DNA of 64,000 bases from Chloroflexota bacterium (GTDB lineage: Bacteria > Chloroflexota > Dehalococcoidia > Lucifugimonadales > SAR202-VII-2). The position numbers and the translations under genes were made by a program. Below the pieces are notes generated by a model that saw only the letters and a program-made list of their open reading frames with translations, made no database searches and was not told the DNA's origin. Shown piece by piece: positions 26,225-34,953 of the stretch. Where the stretch lies: positions 124,001 through 188,000 of the forward strand of contig QEVV01000002.1 of NCBI GenBank assembly GCA_003228115.1, given 5' to 3'. The first letter of the stretch is position 1; each line of letters begins with the position of its first letter.

Positions 26225-27406
26225 ATGAAAACTATCCGCATAGGCATCATTGGCCTTGGCGGGGCGGCGCGCCAGATGGTGCCTGCCTTCGTCAAGCACG
26301 GCGGCTTCAAAATCGCAGCCGGCGCCGACATAGATGGAGAGGTGCTGTCAGCCTACGAGAAAGACTTCGGCGCTGTCGTTTCCTCTGATCCTGCCGATGT
26401 ATTCAACAACACCGATGTGGATGCGGTGTACATCGCCACCCCAAACCCGCTTCACGCGCCCCAAACCGAGATGGCTCTGGACTGCGGCAAACACGTTCTC
26501 CTGGAAAAGCCAATGGCTCTAACCATGGACGATGCTCTAAGAATGTGCCGTTCCGCCGATGACAAGGGCCTCCGGCTGCTCATTAATGAGCCCTATAGCT
26601 TCACTCCGGCCCTTCGTACCATTCGGGATATCGTCACGGGTGGCGAATACGGCCCCCTCCGAATGGTCCATAGCTGGATCTACAACGACTGGTTGTACCG
26701 TCCCCGAACTCCCGATGAACTCAACCCCGACATGGGCGGAGGCGTGCTCTACCGTCAGGGACCGCACCAATTCGACCTCCTTCGGATGATCGGCGGAGGG
26801 ATGGTACGCAGTGTCCGAGGTGTCGGCGGTATGTGGGATCCCAGCCGCCCAGTGCCTGGTAGCTACTCAGTGTTTATGGAGTTCGCGGACGGAGCGGTGG
26901 CGACTGCCGTCTATAACGGCTATGACCGGCTGCATACCGTTGATTTCGCCTTGCGGAGCATCGAGGAGAACCCTGCCGTTGGCCGTCGCGCTTACGCCAG
27001 GTCCAGGAAGGCCCTGTTGAAGACCCGCAGCCCTGAAGACGAAGAAGCCGCCAAGAGAGCCCGCAGGTATGGCAGTGGATGGACGGAGCCAGGAGGGGGA
27101 GGCAACTTAGAGTGGTTGTTTACCGGCCTCACCGTCGCCAGCTGCGATGGCTGCGACATTCTCCTGGGACCGGAAGGCCTTTCCCTCATGACCAATGAGG
27201 AGTCCCGGCAGTTGCCGCTTCCGGCAGATGTCACTGGCCGGGACTCCATTGCATCCCAGCTCTACGATGCTGTTATCAAAGGCGAAGCGCCCGGCTCAAC
27301 CGGATGGTGGGGAGCGGCCACGCTGGAAGTCTCGCTGGCGGCGATCCAGTCCGCAGAGGACCATCAAGAGATATCGCTCGCCCATCAGCTACCGCCTTAC
27401 GCATAG
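26225..27406 (+). CDS. Gfo/Idh/MocA family oxidoreductase
   Basis: A 393-residue protein from the ATG at 26225, chosen because the nucleotide-binding motif begins at once (MKTIRIGIIGLGGAARQM); a longer frame from 26075 adds 50 unrelated residues. The N-terminal Rossmann domain (1-130) includes AVYIATPNPLHA and the family EKP motif (KHVLLEKPMALT). The C-terminal part forms the usual beta-sheet substrate domain. The family oxidises or reduces sugars, inositols and related compounds with NAD(P). GGAGG lies 17 bases before the ATG, a rather long spacing. It is separated from the bicupin gene by its own promoter. Confidence 0.88.
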   Translation: MKTIRIGIIGLGGAARQMVPAFVKHGGFKIAAGADIDGEVLSAYEKDFGAVVSSDPADVFNNTDVDAVYIATPNPLHAPQTEMALDCGKHVLLEKPMALTMDDALRMCRSADDKGLRLLINEPYSFTPALRTIRDIVTGGEYGPLRMVHSWIYNDWLYRPRTPDELNPDMGGGVLYRQGPHQFDLLRMIGGGMVRSVRGVGGMWDPSRPVPGSYSVFMEFADGAVATAVYNGYDRLHTVDFALRSIEENPAVGRRAYARSRKALLKTRSPEDEEAAKRARRYGSGWTEPGGGGNLEWLFTGLTVASCDGCDILLGPEGLSLMTNEESRQLPLPADVTGRDSIASQLYDAVIKGEAPGSTGWWGAATLEVSLAAIQSAEDHQEISLAHQLPPYA

Positions 27407-27416
27407 GCTGGCTCCC

Positions 27417-27444
27417 TTGACTAAACGAGGGCGCCTACTATACT
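27417..27444 (+). promoter_or_regulatory. Sigma-70-type promoter of the bicupin gene
   Basis: TTGACT (27417-27422), a 16-base spacer and TATACT (27439-27444). Transcription would begin near 27451. The leader then holds GCGCCTAAGGCGC (a perfect palindrome around 27460-27472) and two near-copies of GCATATTTGC, one on each side of it, a possible operator arrangement. Confidence 0.6.
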
Positions 27445-27536
27445 TACGGGCATATTTGCGCCTAAGGCGCAGCCAGGCATCATTACAGGCCTGACAACAA
27501 GCATATTTGCAGGCCCAAGCAACAAAGGGAGAAAAC

Positions 27537-28646
27537 TTGCCCGCCGAATACACGTATGACCATTGGCTAAAATCGCTGGGGTTGCCCCTGTACACCGGGT
27601 TCTTCATTGAGGACCTTCGAACGCTGGAACTGGAGTGGTGGGAGGAACGGCAGTGCAGCACAGCCTTCGTAAAGCTCATGGGCCAGGAAGGAGTGTGCGA
27701 GGCGCGCATCACTGAGATTCCGCCGGGGAAGACCCTTCCTCCACTGAAGATGGCCGTGGACGAGATCGTCTACGTCATTGAAGGCAATGGGCTCGCCTCG
27801 GTATGGGCCGGGGACCAGCCTCGCAAGCCTTTCGAGTGGCAGAAGTTCAGCATGTTCATGCTGCCAAGACACTGCTGGAGCCAGCTCAGCAACATGCAGG
27901 GCGACAAGCCCGCGAGGCTCCTCCACTACAACTTCCTCCCGATGGCCATGACCACGATTCCCGACCCTGAGTTCTTCATCAACAACAGTCACGAGTCACC
28001 CGAAAGGCTGTACGGCAAGGAAGAGTTCTACTCCCAAGCCAAAATCACGACTGAGGAAACGGGCATCTTCAAGCTCACCAAGCCCACAGACGTCCTGTGG
28101 AGTGGAAACTTCTTCCCAGATATGCGGGCCTGGGACAAGTTCACGCCCTTCAAGGGCAGGGGAGCAGGCGGTTCTACCATTTTCGTTCACTTCCCCGATT
28201 CGGAGATGGACATCCATATGTCCATCTTCGCTGAAGGGACATATAAGAAAGGCCACCGCCACGGCCCTGGCAGAGTCATCGTGATACCTGCAGGCGAGGG
28301 CTATTCGATCATGTGGGAGGAAGGCAAGGAGAAGGTCGTCGTTCCCTGGCACGAGGCCAGTATGTTCGTGCCCCCAGGCAACTGGTTCCACCAACACTTC
28401 AATGTCGGAACTGACCCCGCACGGTACCTCGCCCTGCGCCCTCCGTTGCAGTTCTCTGGATATGAGGGCGAAAAGGTCAAGGACCGTAAGCGGGATCAGA
28501 TTGAATACCCGGACGAAGAACCATGGATCCGCCAGAAGTTCGAAGAAGAACTGGCGAGCCGGGGCCTGAAATCAGCCATGCCACAAATAGCCTATGAAGA
28601 CCCCGCCTACGAGTGGGATTATCAAGCTGCCAAGGCAGGGGGCTAA
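27537..28646 (+). CDS. Bicupin protein related to gentisate-type dioxygenases
   Basis: A 369-residue protein from the TTG at 27537, which has AAAGGGA seven bases upstream; an in-frame TTG at 27507 has none. Two cupin domains are visible: the first includes PPGKTLPPLKMAVDEIVYVIEG (split here as PPGKTLPPLKMA and DEIVYVIEGNG), and the second includes GHRHGPGRVIVIPAGEGYS with metal-type histidines and WFHQHFNVG. In the first cupin the usual histidines are replaced (LPPLKMAVDE), so only the second seems fit to hold metal. Ring-cleaving dioxygenase activity is possible but not proven. Confidence 0.75.
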   Translation: MPAEYTYDHWLKSLGLPLYTGFFIEDLRTLELEWWEERQCSTAFVKLMGQEGVCEARITEIPPGKTLPPLKMAVDEIVYVIEGNGLASVWAGDQPRKPFEWQKFSMFMLPRHCWSQLSNMQGDKPARLLHYNFLPMAMTTIPDPEFFINNSHESPERLYGKEEFYSQAKITTEETGIFKLTKPTDVLWSGNFFPDMRAWDKFTPFKGRGAGGSTIFVHFPDSEMDIHMSIFAEGTYKKGHRHGPGRVIVIPAGEGYSIMWEEGKEKVVVPWHEASMFVPPGNWFHQHFNVGTDPARYLALRPPLQFSGYEGEKVKDRKRDQIEYPDEEPWIRQKFEEELASRGLKSAMPQIAYEDPAYEWDYQAAKAGG

Positions 28647-28823
28647 TTCAAGAAAAGCATACGGGTTGGTGAACCACGCTGATCTTCTCGGATCACTGGC
28701 GAAGATCACGCTGCCGCCTTCACGACCCACAACGACTTGAGCGACATCGGAATGTGATATTCTCCGGTGCACTCGGCTACCCCATTGTGCAAGAGCGCCG
28801 CAACACTTGGCAGCGAGCAATAG

Positions 28824-29294
28824 ATGACGCAGAGATTTAGCCCCAGGATACTGGTGACCTTGTTCTTCCTTGGCGCGGGGGTCTATGCCGTTTTCGTCGC
28901 CAGGGACTGGCCGGACAACGTTCGTCTTTTCCCCTGGTTGTCTGGATTCGGACTCATTTTCATGTCGCTCGTTCAACTGTTCACAGAGCTTAGAAAGCCC
29001 GTGACCAAGGTCATGGACTCCGAGCTTGCTGAGGGCATAGACCCAAAGGTGGCCCAGCGCCGAGTGGCTAACATAGCGGGTTGGCTCCTGGGCTTCGCCA
29101 TTGCCATCTGGCTTCTAGGGTTCCACATAGCCATCCCTCTCATGGTCTTCGGCTACCTTAGATTCCAGGGAAGGGAGTCGTTGATTCTCAGCATCGGCCT
29201 TGCCGCCGTCACATCGGTCTTCTTCTGGGGCATCTTCGATCAGCTCCTGCATCTTCCGTTCCCCCAGGCCCGGATCTACCTCTGGTTCACCTAG
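28824..29294 (+). CDS. Tripartite tricarboxylate transporter TctB-like membrane protein
   Basis: A 156-residue protein with four hydrophobic segments (about 8-25, 35-52, 85-105 and 112-150). The pattern resembles TctB: an early GxGVYA-type helix, WPDNVRLFPWLSGFGLIF, then IWLLGFHIAIPLMVFGYL and the C-terminal FDQLLHLPFPQ ending in LWF. TctB is the small permease of solute-binding tricarboxylate transporters. No TctA or TctC gene is adjacent, so it is an orphan here. A TTGAGC-N15-TATTCT sequence at 28737-28763 may be its promoter. Confidence 0.78.
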   Translation: MTQRFSPRILVTLFFLGAGVYAVFVARDWPDNVRLFPWLSGFGLIFMSLVQLFTELRKPVTKVMDSELAEGIDPKVAQRRVANIAGWLLGFAIAIWLLGFHIAIPLMVFGYLRFQGRESLILSIGLAAVTSVFFWGIFDQLLHLPFPQARIYLWFT

Positions 29295-29315
29295 CCGTAT
29301 CACGGGTCGCCGAAT

Positions 29316-29357
29316 AAGAAAGAGGCCCGGGGGCAAGAACCCCTGGGCCTCTTTCTT
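29316..29357. terminator. Strong bidirectional terminator
   Basis: An 18-base-pair stem (29316-29333 with 29340-29357, one G-T pair) with loop CAAGAA. It has AAGAAAGA on one side and TCTTTCTT on the other, so it can stop transcription from both sides. It lies between the + strand TctB-like gene and the - strand broken Rieske gene. Confidence 0.85.
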
Positions 29358-29378
29358 GAGCTTACTCTCGCCGGCTGT

Positions 29379-29871
29379 TTAGACAGTGGCCTCGGCGACC
29401 TCCAACTCTCGACGCCATCCGGCCAACAGGGTCTCGATGTCGTCCTTAGCTGGGCTGTCTCCGGCCTCAATGGGAACGTACTGCATTCTCTTCCACCGGA
29501 TATCCGGCAATGCCACACTTCTCCTTGAATTTTCCGTCCGGCCTAACCGTTTCCTCGAACGGCTGCTCTATGCAGGCGCCCGTGGGGTCGAACTTCCATC
29601 CGTGGTAAGGGCAACGGAGTCCATCATTCTCAGGGATGCCGTATGCCATGTTGACCCGGCGGTGAGGGCAGAACCGGTCTATCAGCCCCAACCGGCCCTG
29701 ACGGTCTCTGAACAGCACAAGGTCCTCACCTAGGAGGGTGATCTCCTTGGTAGGATGCTCAAACAACTCCGCGGAAGGGGCGATGGGGTACCAATAGTTG
29801 CGAAGCAGGCCCCCCATCGGAGTCCCGCTGCCCACGTGAGTCAGAACCTCATTTTCCACTTCACTAAGCAT
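29379..29871 (-). pseudogene. Rieske oxygenase remnant, catalytic domain deleted
   Basis: From the ATG at 29871 (good AGGAGG upstream) the frame encodes a complete Rieske domain with C68, H70, C87 and H90 at the same positions as the two other Rieske oxygenases in this window. It then runs to GYPVEENA and stops at 29467 after only 134 residues. The whole catalytic domain (normally some 290 more residues) is missing. In the +1 frame, another 42-codon coding-like piece starts at once (RWKRMQYVPIEAGDSPAKDD and onward) and ends with TAA at 29379. This looks like the result of an internal deletion joining the Rieske domain to an unrelated or C-terminal tail out of frame. A stand-alone Rieske ferredoxin-like product is possible since the start and ribosome site are intact. 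Confidence 0.75.
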
Positions 29872-30085
29872 AGAAAACCTCCTAACCTGAGAATCCCATG
29901 GGCCAAGGGTATTCCCCACGAGCGAAGCGGCGATAAAGGTGTCTGCTTCAAGTTGGTGATGCAGGCGCATCAAATTGCGGGTCAGATGGCCCTGCCCGGC
30001 GCTGAGGATAGCGTCAGCGGCACAAATCAATTAGAATCGGGGCGCTCCGGCAGCGGTCGGAGCAGCTTGTCGCAGGAGGAACCCA

Positions 30086-30898
30086 GTGCCTATTCAACTA
30101 CCTGGCGTAGAAGAGAAATTCGTCGAGCTGAGCCACGGCAGAACCCGCTATCTTGACGCCGGCTCGGGCGATCCCACCATCCTGATCCACGGCGTGACGT
30201 ACACAGGCGGGGGTCATAGCTGGGCTTTGAACATCGGTCCCCTGTCGGAAAAGGTACGGGTATTGGCCGTGGACTGCGTGGGCTGGGGCTTCGGCGATTT
30301 CCTACAGCAGGAATACTCCTTCGCCTACCTCGTGGACTTCATCCGAGACTTCCAGGACGCCCTGGGCCTCGAGAAGACCAACATTGTGGGGCACTCCATG
30401 GGAGGTTGGCTCGCTTCTGTCTTCGCCTACGAGAGCCCCGAACGCGTGAATAAGCTGGTGCTCTTGGCTGCAGGCGGCAGCAAGGTCCGCACGTTGAACA
30501 GCATGACTGAATTCCAAGCGCCTACCCGCGAGGGTATCCGGAAGCACCTCGATGCCACGGTAAAGGCGTCACCAGAGATGATGGATGCGCTGGAAGAAGA
30601 GCACTTCAAGACCACCGAAGTCCCGGGCCATCTGGACGCCTATCGACGGGTCCTAGCGCACATGAACAACGGGGAGACCCGCAACCGCTACAACACCCAG
30701 CGGAGGCTGTCCCACGTCAAGGTTCCTTCAATGGTGCTCTGGGGCACCGCCGATGAGGTCAACGATATCGAGATGGCGCACATCTGCAACAACTTGATCG
30801 AGGGGTCTAAGCTAGTCCTTGTTGAGGGTGGCGACCACTTCATCCCCACCAACCGGTCAGAGGAAGTAAACAAGGCATTGCTGGAGTTTTTGGGCTAA
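30086..30898 (+). CDS. Alpha/beta hydrolase
   Basis: A 270-residue alpha/beta-fold hydrolase from a GTG start with GCAGGAGGA upstream. It has the oxyanion HGVTYT segment (35-40), the nucleophile elbow GHSMGG with Ser104, an acid candidate in LWGTADEVNDI and the terminal His in EGGDHFIPT. It resembles meta-cleavage product hydrolases and esterases. Such enzymes cleave C-C or ester bonds of ring-fission products, which fits the nearby dioxygenase-type genes, but the substrate is unknown. Confidence 0.88.
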   Translation: MPIQLPGVEEKFVELSHGRTRYLDAGSGDPTILIHGVTYTGGGHSWALNIGPLSEKVRVLAVDCVGWGFGDFLQQEYSFAYLVDFIRDFQDALGLEKTNIVGHSMGGWLASVFAYESPERVNKLVLLAAGGSKVRTLNSMTEFQAPTREGIRKHLDATVKASPEMMDALEEEHFKTTEVPGHLDAYRRVLAHMNNGETRNRYNTQRRLSHVKVPSMVLWGTADEVNDIEMAHICNNLIEGSKLVLVEGGDHFIPTNRSEEVNKALLEFLG

Positions 30899-31100
30899 CC
30901 AAGGGCCTCCAGCCCCCTCCTCTACTTGCGGCCATTTCGCGGCGAATCCGCCTCTAACATCGCATCAGGCTCCCCAGTTTCTCGTGCGAAACTATGCGGG
31001 TTTACGGCATTTCGCAAACCTCTATAGCCGCTTGACCGCACGGAAACGCGCGCAGTATGCTCCCCCTACTGCTGAATACGTCTGTTGGGAGGCATTTACC

Positions 31101-32204
31101 ATGGCGATAGCGCTCACACACGGCGGCACCACTGTTTACACCACCTCTTCAAGATCCGAAGAGGTTCTGATCGGGACCAGAGAAGGTGTGATGATCATCG
31201 GTAGGACTGAGGGCGTGACCGGGTGGAGCTTGGTCCACAACGCGTTGCCTGACCATCACATTAGTTCGATCATCGAGGAGCCTGAAAGCGGCCTTTTGTT
31301 CGCCGGTGCTTTCGGCGATGGATCAGTCCATGCGAGCGCCGACAATGGCAGGACCTGGGAGTTGCGCGACAACGGTCTCACGCTCAAGGACGTTTACACA
31401 GTCGCCGCCGGCAGAGTCAACGGCACAGTGCGTGTGTTCGCCGGGGTAGAACCGGCGAGTCTTTTCTACAGCGATGACCTGGGTCTGAATTGGGCGGAGT
31501 TGCCAAACCTGCGCTCCGTTCCCAGCGTCGACGACTGGTACTTCCCCGGCCCGCCGCATATCGGCCATCTCAAACACCTCAGTCTCGACCCGGCGGATTC
31601 AAACACCATGTACGCCTCCATAGAAGTAGGTGCGCTACTAAAGAGCACTGACGGTGGTCAGAACTGGCAGGAACTGTCCACTGGCGACGTAGACACGCAC
31701 CGCACCGTGTTGCACCCTGGCAAGCCCGATCGCGTATTTTGCGTCTGTGGCGGCGGCGGCTCTAGCCCAAACCCAGGAGTGTTCTTGAGCGAGAACCGAG
31801 GCGAGACCTGGGAGCAACTGACGGGGACTGATCACCCCATAGGCGACTATCCGGACCTGCTTGTTGCGCACCCCCAGGACCCGGACCTGCTCTTCATCTC
31901 CGCTGCCCATCACAGCCCTGGCGACTGGCGGACATCTCATTACGCAGGATCCCGGATCTCGCGCAGCGCGGACGGTGGCCGGACATGGGACATCATCAGT
32001 AGCGGCCTGCCAGACCGGCTGCAGGCCTCCATAGAGGCCATGATATTGGAAGCCTACGGCGACTCGTTTTCCCTTTTTGCCGCCACCACGTCCGGTGAGG
32101 TCTGGAACAGCGACGATGGCGGCGACAACTGGTCAATGATTGTGGACGGACTGCCTCCGGTGTCCAAGAAGGGACATTACGTGCCTCTGGCGGTTCCGGC
32201 CTAA
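31101..32204 (+). CDS. Asp-box (BNR/YCF48-like) beta-propeller protein
   Basis: A 367-residue protein from the ATG at 31101, with GGGAGG nine bases upstream; a longer frame from 30984 adds 39 residues with no similarity. It contains six Asp-box motifs of the form S-x-D-x-G-x-x-W: SADNGRTW, SDDLGLNW, STDGGQNW, SENRGETW, SADGGRTW and SDDGGDNW. This predicts a sialidase/VPS10-like propeller of six or seven blades. No signal peptide is present, so it is likely cytoplasmic. Related proteins are glycosyl hydrolase-like binders; the actual function is unknown. It is upstream of an amidohydrolase gene by 128 bases. Confidence 0.82.
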   Translation: MAIALTHGGTTVYTTSSRSEEVLIGTREGVMIIGRTEGVTGWSLVHNALPDHHISSIIEEPESGLLFAGAFGDGSVHASADNGRTWELRDNGLTLKDVYTVAAGRVNGTVRVFAGVEPASLFYSDDLGLNWAELPNLRSVPSVDDWYFPGPPHIGHLKHLSLDPADSNTMYASIEVGALLKSTDGGQNWQELSTGDVDTHRTVLHPGKPDRVFCVCGGGGSSPNPGVFLSENRGETWEQLTGTDHPIGDYPDLLVAHPQDPDLLFISAAHHSPGDWRTSHYAGSRISRSADGGRTWDIISSGLPDRLQASIEAMILEAYGDSFSLFAATTSGEVWNSDDGGDNWSMIVDGLPPVSKKGHYVPLAVPA

Positions 32205-32332
32205 GCCACGAGCCTAACAGGCCCAATGGCTCGCCCCGCGCAGAGCCGACCACTAGGCCAATGTCATGCCCACCAGTGGCATAGAATGGCTCTTGTCCCT
32301 TGTATGTTCGAATGGAGCGCTGAGGGGGTGCA

Positions 32333-33502
32333 ATGGTGGCATTTTCGCTGTTCTCCTGCGACGACCATATCGTCGAGCCGCCGGACTGTTACACCAGCCG
32401 GCTTCCTGCAACGTTCGGGGACCGCATTCCCCGCCCGGAGAACCGGGGCGGTACCGACATGTGGGTCGTGAACGGCCAGGCCTTGGGCCCGTGCGTTCGA
32501 ACCGGCTCAACCGCCGGAATTCCCCCGGAGGAAAGAGAGAACTTCCAGACCAATCGTTCCACATATGAGAACGTTAGGCCGGGCGTGTGGAAGGCCGATG
32601 ATCGCCTACGCGACTATGACTCAAGCAACGTGGTTGGGGCGGTCCTGTTCCCGGATTTCTTCGCCAACTTCGCCAATCCCTTCAGCTTGGTGGGGGACGA
32701 CTACGAACTGCGGTTGGCCTGCGTGAAGGCCCACAACGACTGGATGGCAGAGGAGTTTTCCGCCATCGCCCCCAACCGCCTCATTCCTCAGGCCCTAATT
32801 CCTCTGTGGGACATGAATGAGACCGTGAAGGAGGTGCAACGGGCCGCCAAGATTGGGCACAAGGGTGTCTGCTTTGGCGGCAGCATGGACCTCCTAGGCT
32901 ATCCGTGGTTTGGCGACAGGTACTGGGACCCGCTGTGGGCCGTTATCCAAGACAGCGACATGGTGTTGTCGATCCACCGCACCGGCTCCTTCGCGGATAG
33001 ACCTACCATTCCCTTGGACTCGAACGACCCCGGCGCCGGCGCTGCAACGTGGAGCAACCGCATGTCAGCGGCCATTTACCCCACGGGCGAGTTGATGGGC
33101 TCCGGTGTGCTGGAGCGGTTCCCCAAGCTCAGGGTCCTTATCGCCGAGGGAGGCGCAACCTGGATTCCTTTCGTCCTGCAACAGTTGGACCGGGGAACGA
33201 ACAGGCTGCTGGGCAAGCATGGAAGCTCCCATTTGTCGATGCTGCCCAGTGAGTACTTCCGCCGGCAGGTATGTGCCGGGTTCTGGTGGGAGCGCATCGA
33301 CGCCACGACCCTGGAAATCTTGGGCGAAGACAACGTTGCATGGGAGCAGGACTACCCTCATGCCATTAGTCCTTGGCCGGAGTCTCAGGAATCGGCCGAA
33401 TACTGCATCGCGCCCATAAAAGACCAGGCCGTGCAGCGCAAGGTGCTCGGCGGCAACGTCGCCAGGCTGTTCAAGATAGAGGCGCCAGCAGGCGTCAGCT
33501 AG
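32333..33502 (+). CDS. Amidohydrolase family 2 protein
   Basis: A 389-residue protein of the same superfamily as the genes at 1-1720 but clearly distinct. The N-terminal metal motif is DDHIVEPP (residues 10-17). Later family segments are LIPLWDMNETVKEVQRA, VLSIHRTGS (candidate His ligand), LIAEGGATWIPFVLQQLD and WEQDYPH (candidate Asp). Hydrolytic or decarboxylating action on a small acid is expected. It precedes the CoA transferase by 88 bases and may share its operon. Confidence 0.87.
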   Translation: MVAFSLFSCDDHIVEPPDCYTSRLPATFGDRIPRPENRGGTDMWVVNGQALGPCVRTGSTAGIPPEERENFQTNRSTYENVRPGVWKADDRLRDYDSSNVVGAVLFPDFFANFANPFSLVGDDYELRLACVKAHNDWMAEEFSAIAPNRLIPQALIPLWDMNETVKEVQRAAKIGHKGVCFGGSMDLLGYPWFGDRYWDPLWAVIQDSDMVLSIHRTGSFADRPTIPLDSNDPGAGAATWSNRMSAAIYPTGELMGSGVLERFPKLRVLIAEGGATWIPFVLQQLDRGTNRLLGKHGSSHLSMLPSEYFRRQVCAGFWWERIDATTLEILGEDNVAWEQDYPHAISPWPESQESAEYCIAPIKDQAVQRKVLGGNVARLFKIEAPAGVS

Positions 33503-33590
33503 GCTCGCGCGCCCCAAGGAACTACCCCGTTGAGCCATGGCCGTCCGGTGCTTCTTGGCCCTCCCGGCCAGGGTGGCAAAGGACGAATGC

Positions 33591-34790
33591 ATGACACAGG
33601 AAACTGGATCGAATGGTGGGCCGGGCACCCTCTCTGGATACACGGTCTTGGAGCTAGGCGGGTTCATCACCGGACCTCTCTGCACCATGCTCATGGCCGA
33701 CCTGGGAGCTGAGGTCATCAAGGTTGAAGATCGGAGGGGAGACCCATTCCGGCCTCACGAGCAAGGTCTGTACAGCCCCAGCTTCCGCGCCTTCAATCGG
33801 AACAAAAAGAGTATGACCCTGGACCTCCGATCGCAGGAGGGCCGGAAAATCTTTCTGCAGCTTGTCGAGCGAGCAGATGGCGTCGTCGAGAACTTCCGGC
33901 CGGGCACCGTGGACCGTCTGGGCGTAGGCTATGAAACCCTTCACGAAGTGAACCCCCGGCTGGTCTATCTCTCCATCAACGGGTTTGGGAACTCCGGCCC
34001 GCAACACCTCAGGCCAAGCGTAGACGCCATTGGCCAAGCCGCCTCAGGGCTCATGTCCCTTCTGGTAGACGGGGATGACCTTAAACTGCGCGGCACGTCC
34101 TTCTCCGACATCACGACCGGTATCTTCAGCGCCTATGGCCTGTTGGCTGGGCTGATGGCGAGAGACCGATACGGCAAGGGCATGAAGGTTGAGAACTCCA
34201 TGCTCGCCTCCACCATGGCCTTCGTTGGCCACACCTTCACCAACTACTTCTCCACGGGGCGCATCTTCGAGCCTGGAACCCGTGCTCAAATTGCCCAGAT
34301 CTTTCCGCTGAAGGCCGGGGACGGGAAGCTCCTGACCATCCAAATTGCCGGCAGGGAAAAGTTCTGGGAGTTCGTGACAGACGCAATTGGACGGCCCGAG
34401 CTCCGCGATGACCCACGGTTCAAGACGCGGCCGGACCGCGTGAAGAACTACGATGGGTTACATGGAATCTTCAAAGACTTGTTCTTGGAGCAGCCGCGGG
34501 ACGCCTGGGTGGACCTCATGCTGAGACATGACGTGCCCGTTTCTCCCATCTATAGCGTGAACGAGGTCGAGGACGATCCTCAGGTGCAGTTTCAAGACGC
34601 CTTCATATCCTTGGAGCACCCGATTGAAGGAATCACGAAGGCGGTGAGGAACCCCATCCTCTTCAGCGAAGCTCCCGCCACCTACCGGATGCCTCCTCCC
34701 GCTCTCGGAGATCACACGGAGGCCATCCTCGCCGACCTGGGATATAACGCGGACAGGGTCGCTGCTCTGAGGGAGGCTCAGGTCATTTAG
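33591..34790 (+). CDS. CoA transferase family III (CaiB/BaiF/Frc type)
   Basis: A 399-residue protein from the ATG at 33591 (AAAGGA upstream; an earlier frame start at 33537 adds residues outside the family). Signatures are LELGGFITGPLCTMLMADLGA, EVIKVEDRRGDPFR, SMTLDLRSQEGR and the catalytic Asp candidate D145 in PSVDAIGQAASGLMS. The family moves CoA between carboxylic acids without ATP. It is expected to activate an acid for beta-oxidation. Neighbours (amidohydrolase and enolase-superfamily genes) suggest a catabolic set. Confidence 0.92.
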   Translation: MTQETGSNGGPGTLSGYTVLELGGFITGPLCTMLMADLGAEVIKVEDRRGDPFRPHEQGLYSPSFRAFNRNKKSMTLDLRSQEGRKIFLQLVERADGVVENFRPGTVDRLGVGYETLHEVNPRLVYLSINGFGNSGPQHLRPSVDAIGQAASGLMSLLVDGDDLKLRGTSFSDITTGIFSAYGLLAGLMARDRYGKGMKVENSMLASTMAFVGHTFTNYFSTGRIFEPGTRAQIAQIFPLKAGDGKLLTIQIAGREKFWEFVTDAIGRPELRDDPRFKTRPDRVKNYDGLHGIFKDLFLEQPRDAWVDLMLRHDVPVSPIYSVNEVEDDPQVQFQDAFISLEHPIEGITKAVRNPILFSEAPATYRMPPPALGDHTEAILADLGYNADRVAALREAQVI

Positions 34791-34953
34791 GCAGGCTCTC
34801 GCCGTCCGCCGCAGCAATGTATCGAGGGCAGCCGTGTCCAAACCCAGTGGGAGCGCTCCAATAGCCGCTGGTACCGTTATCAACATTTTCGAGACAAAGG
34901 GACACTGATCTAGGTCTCGTTAGTAGGGCAGGTGAGATACGCAGATCACTCGT

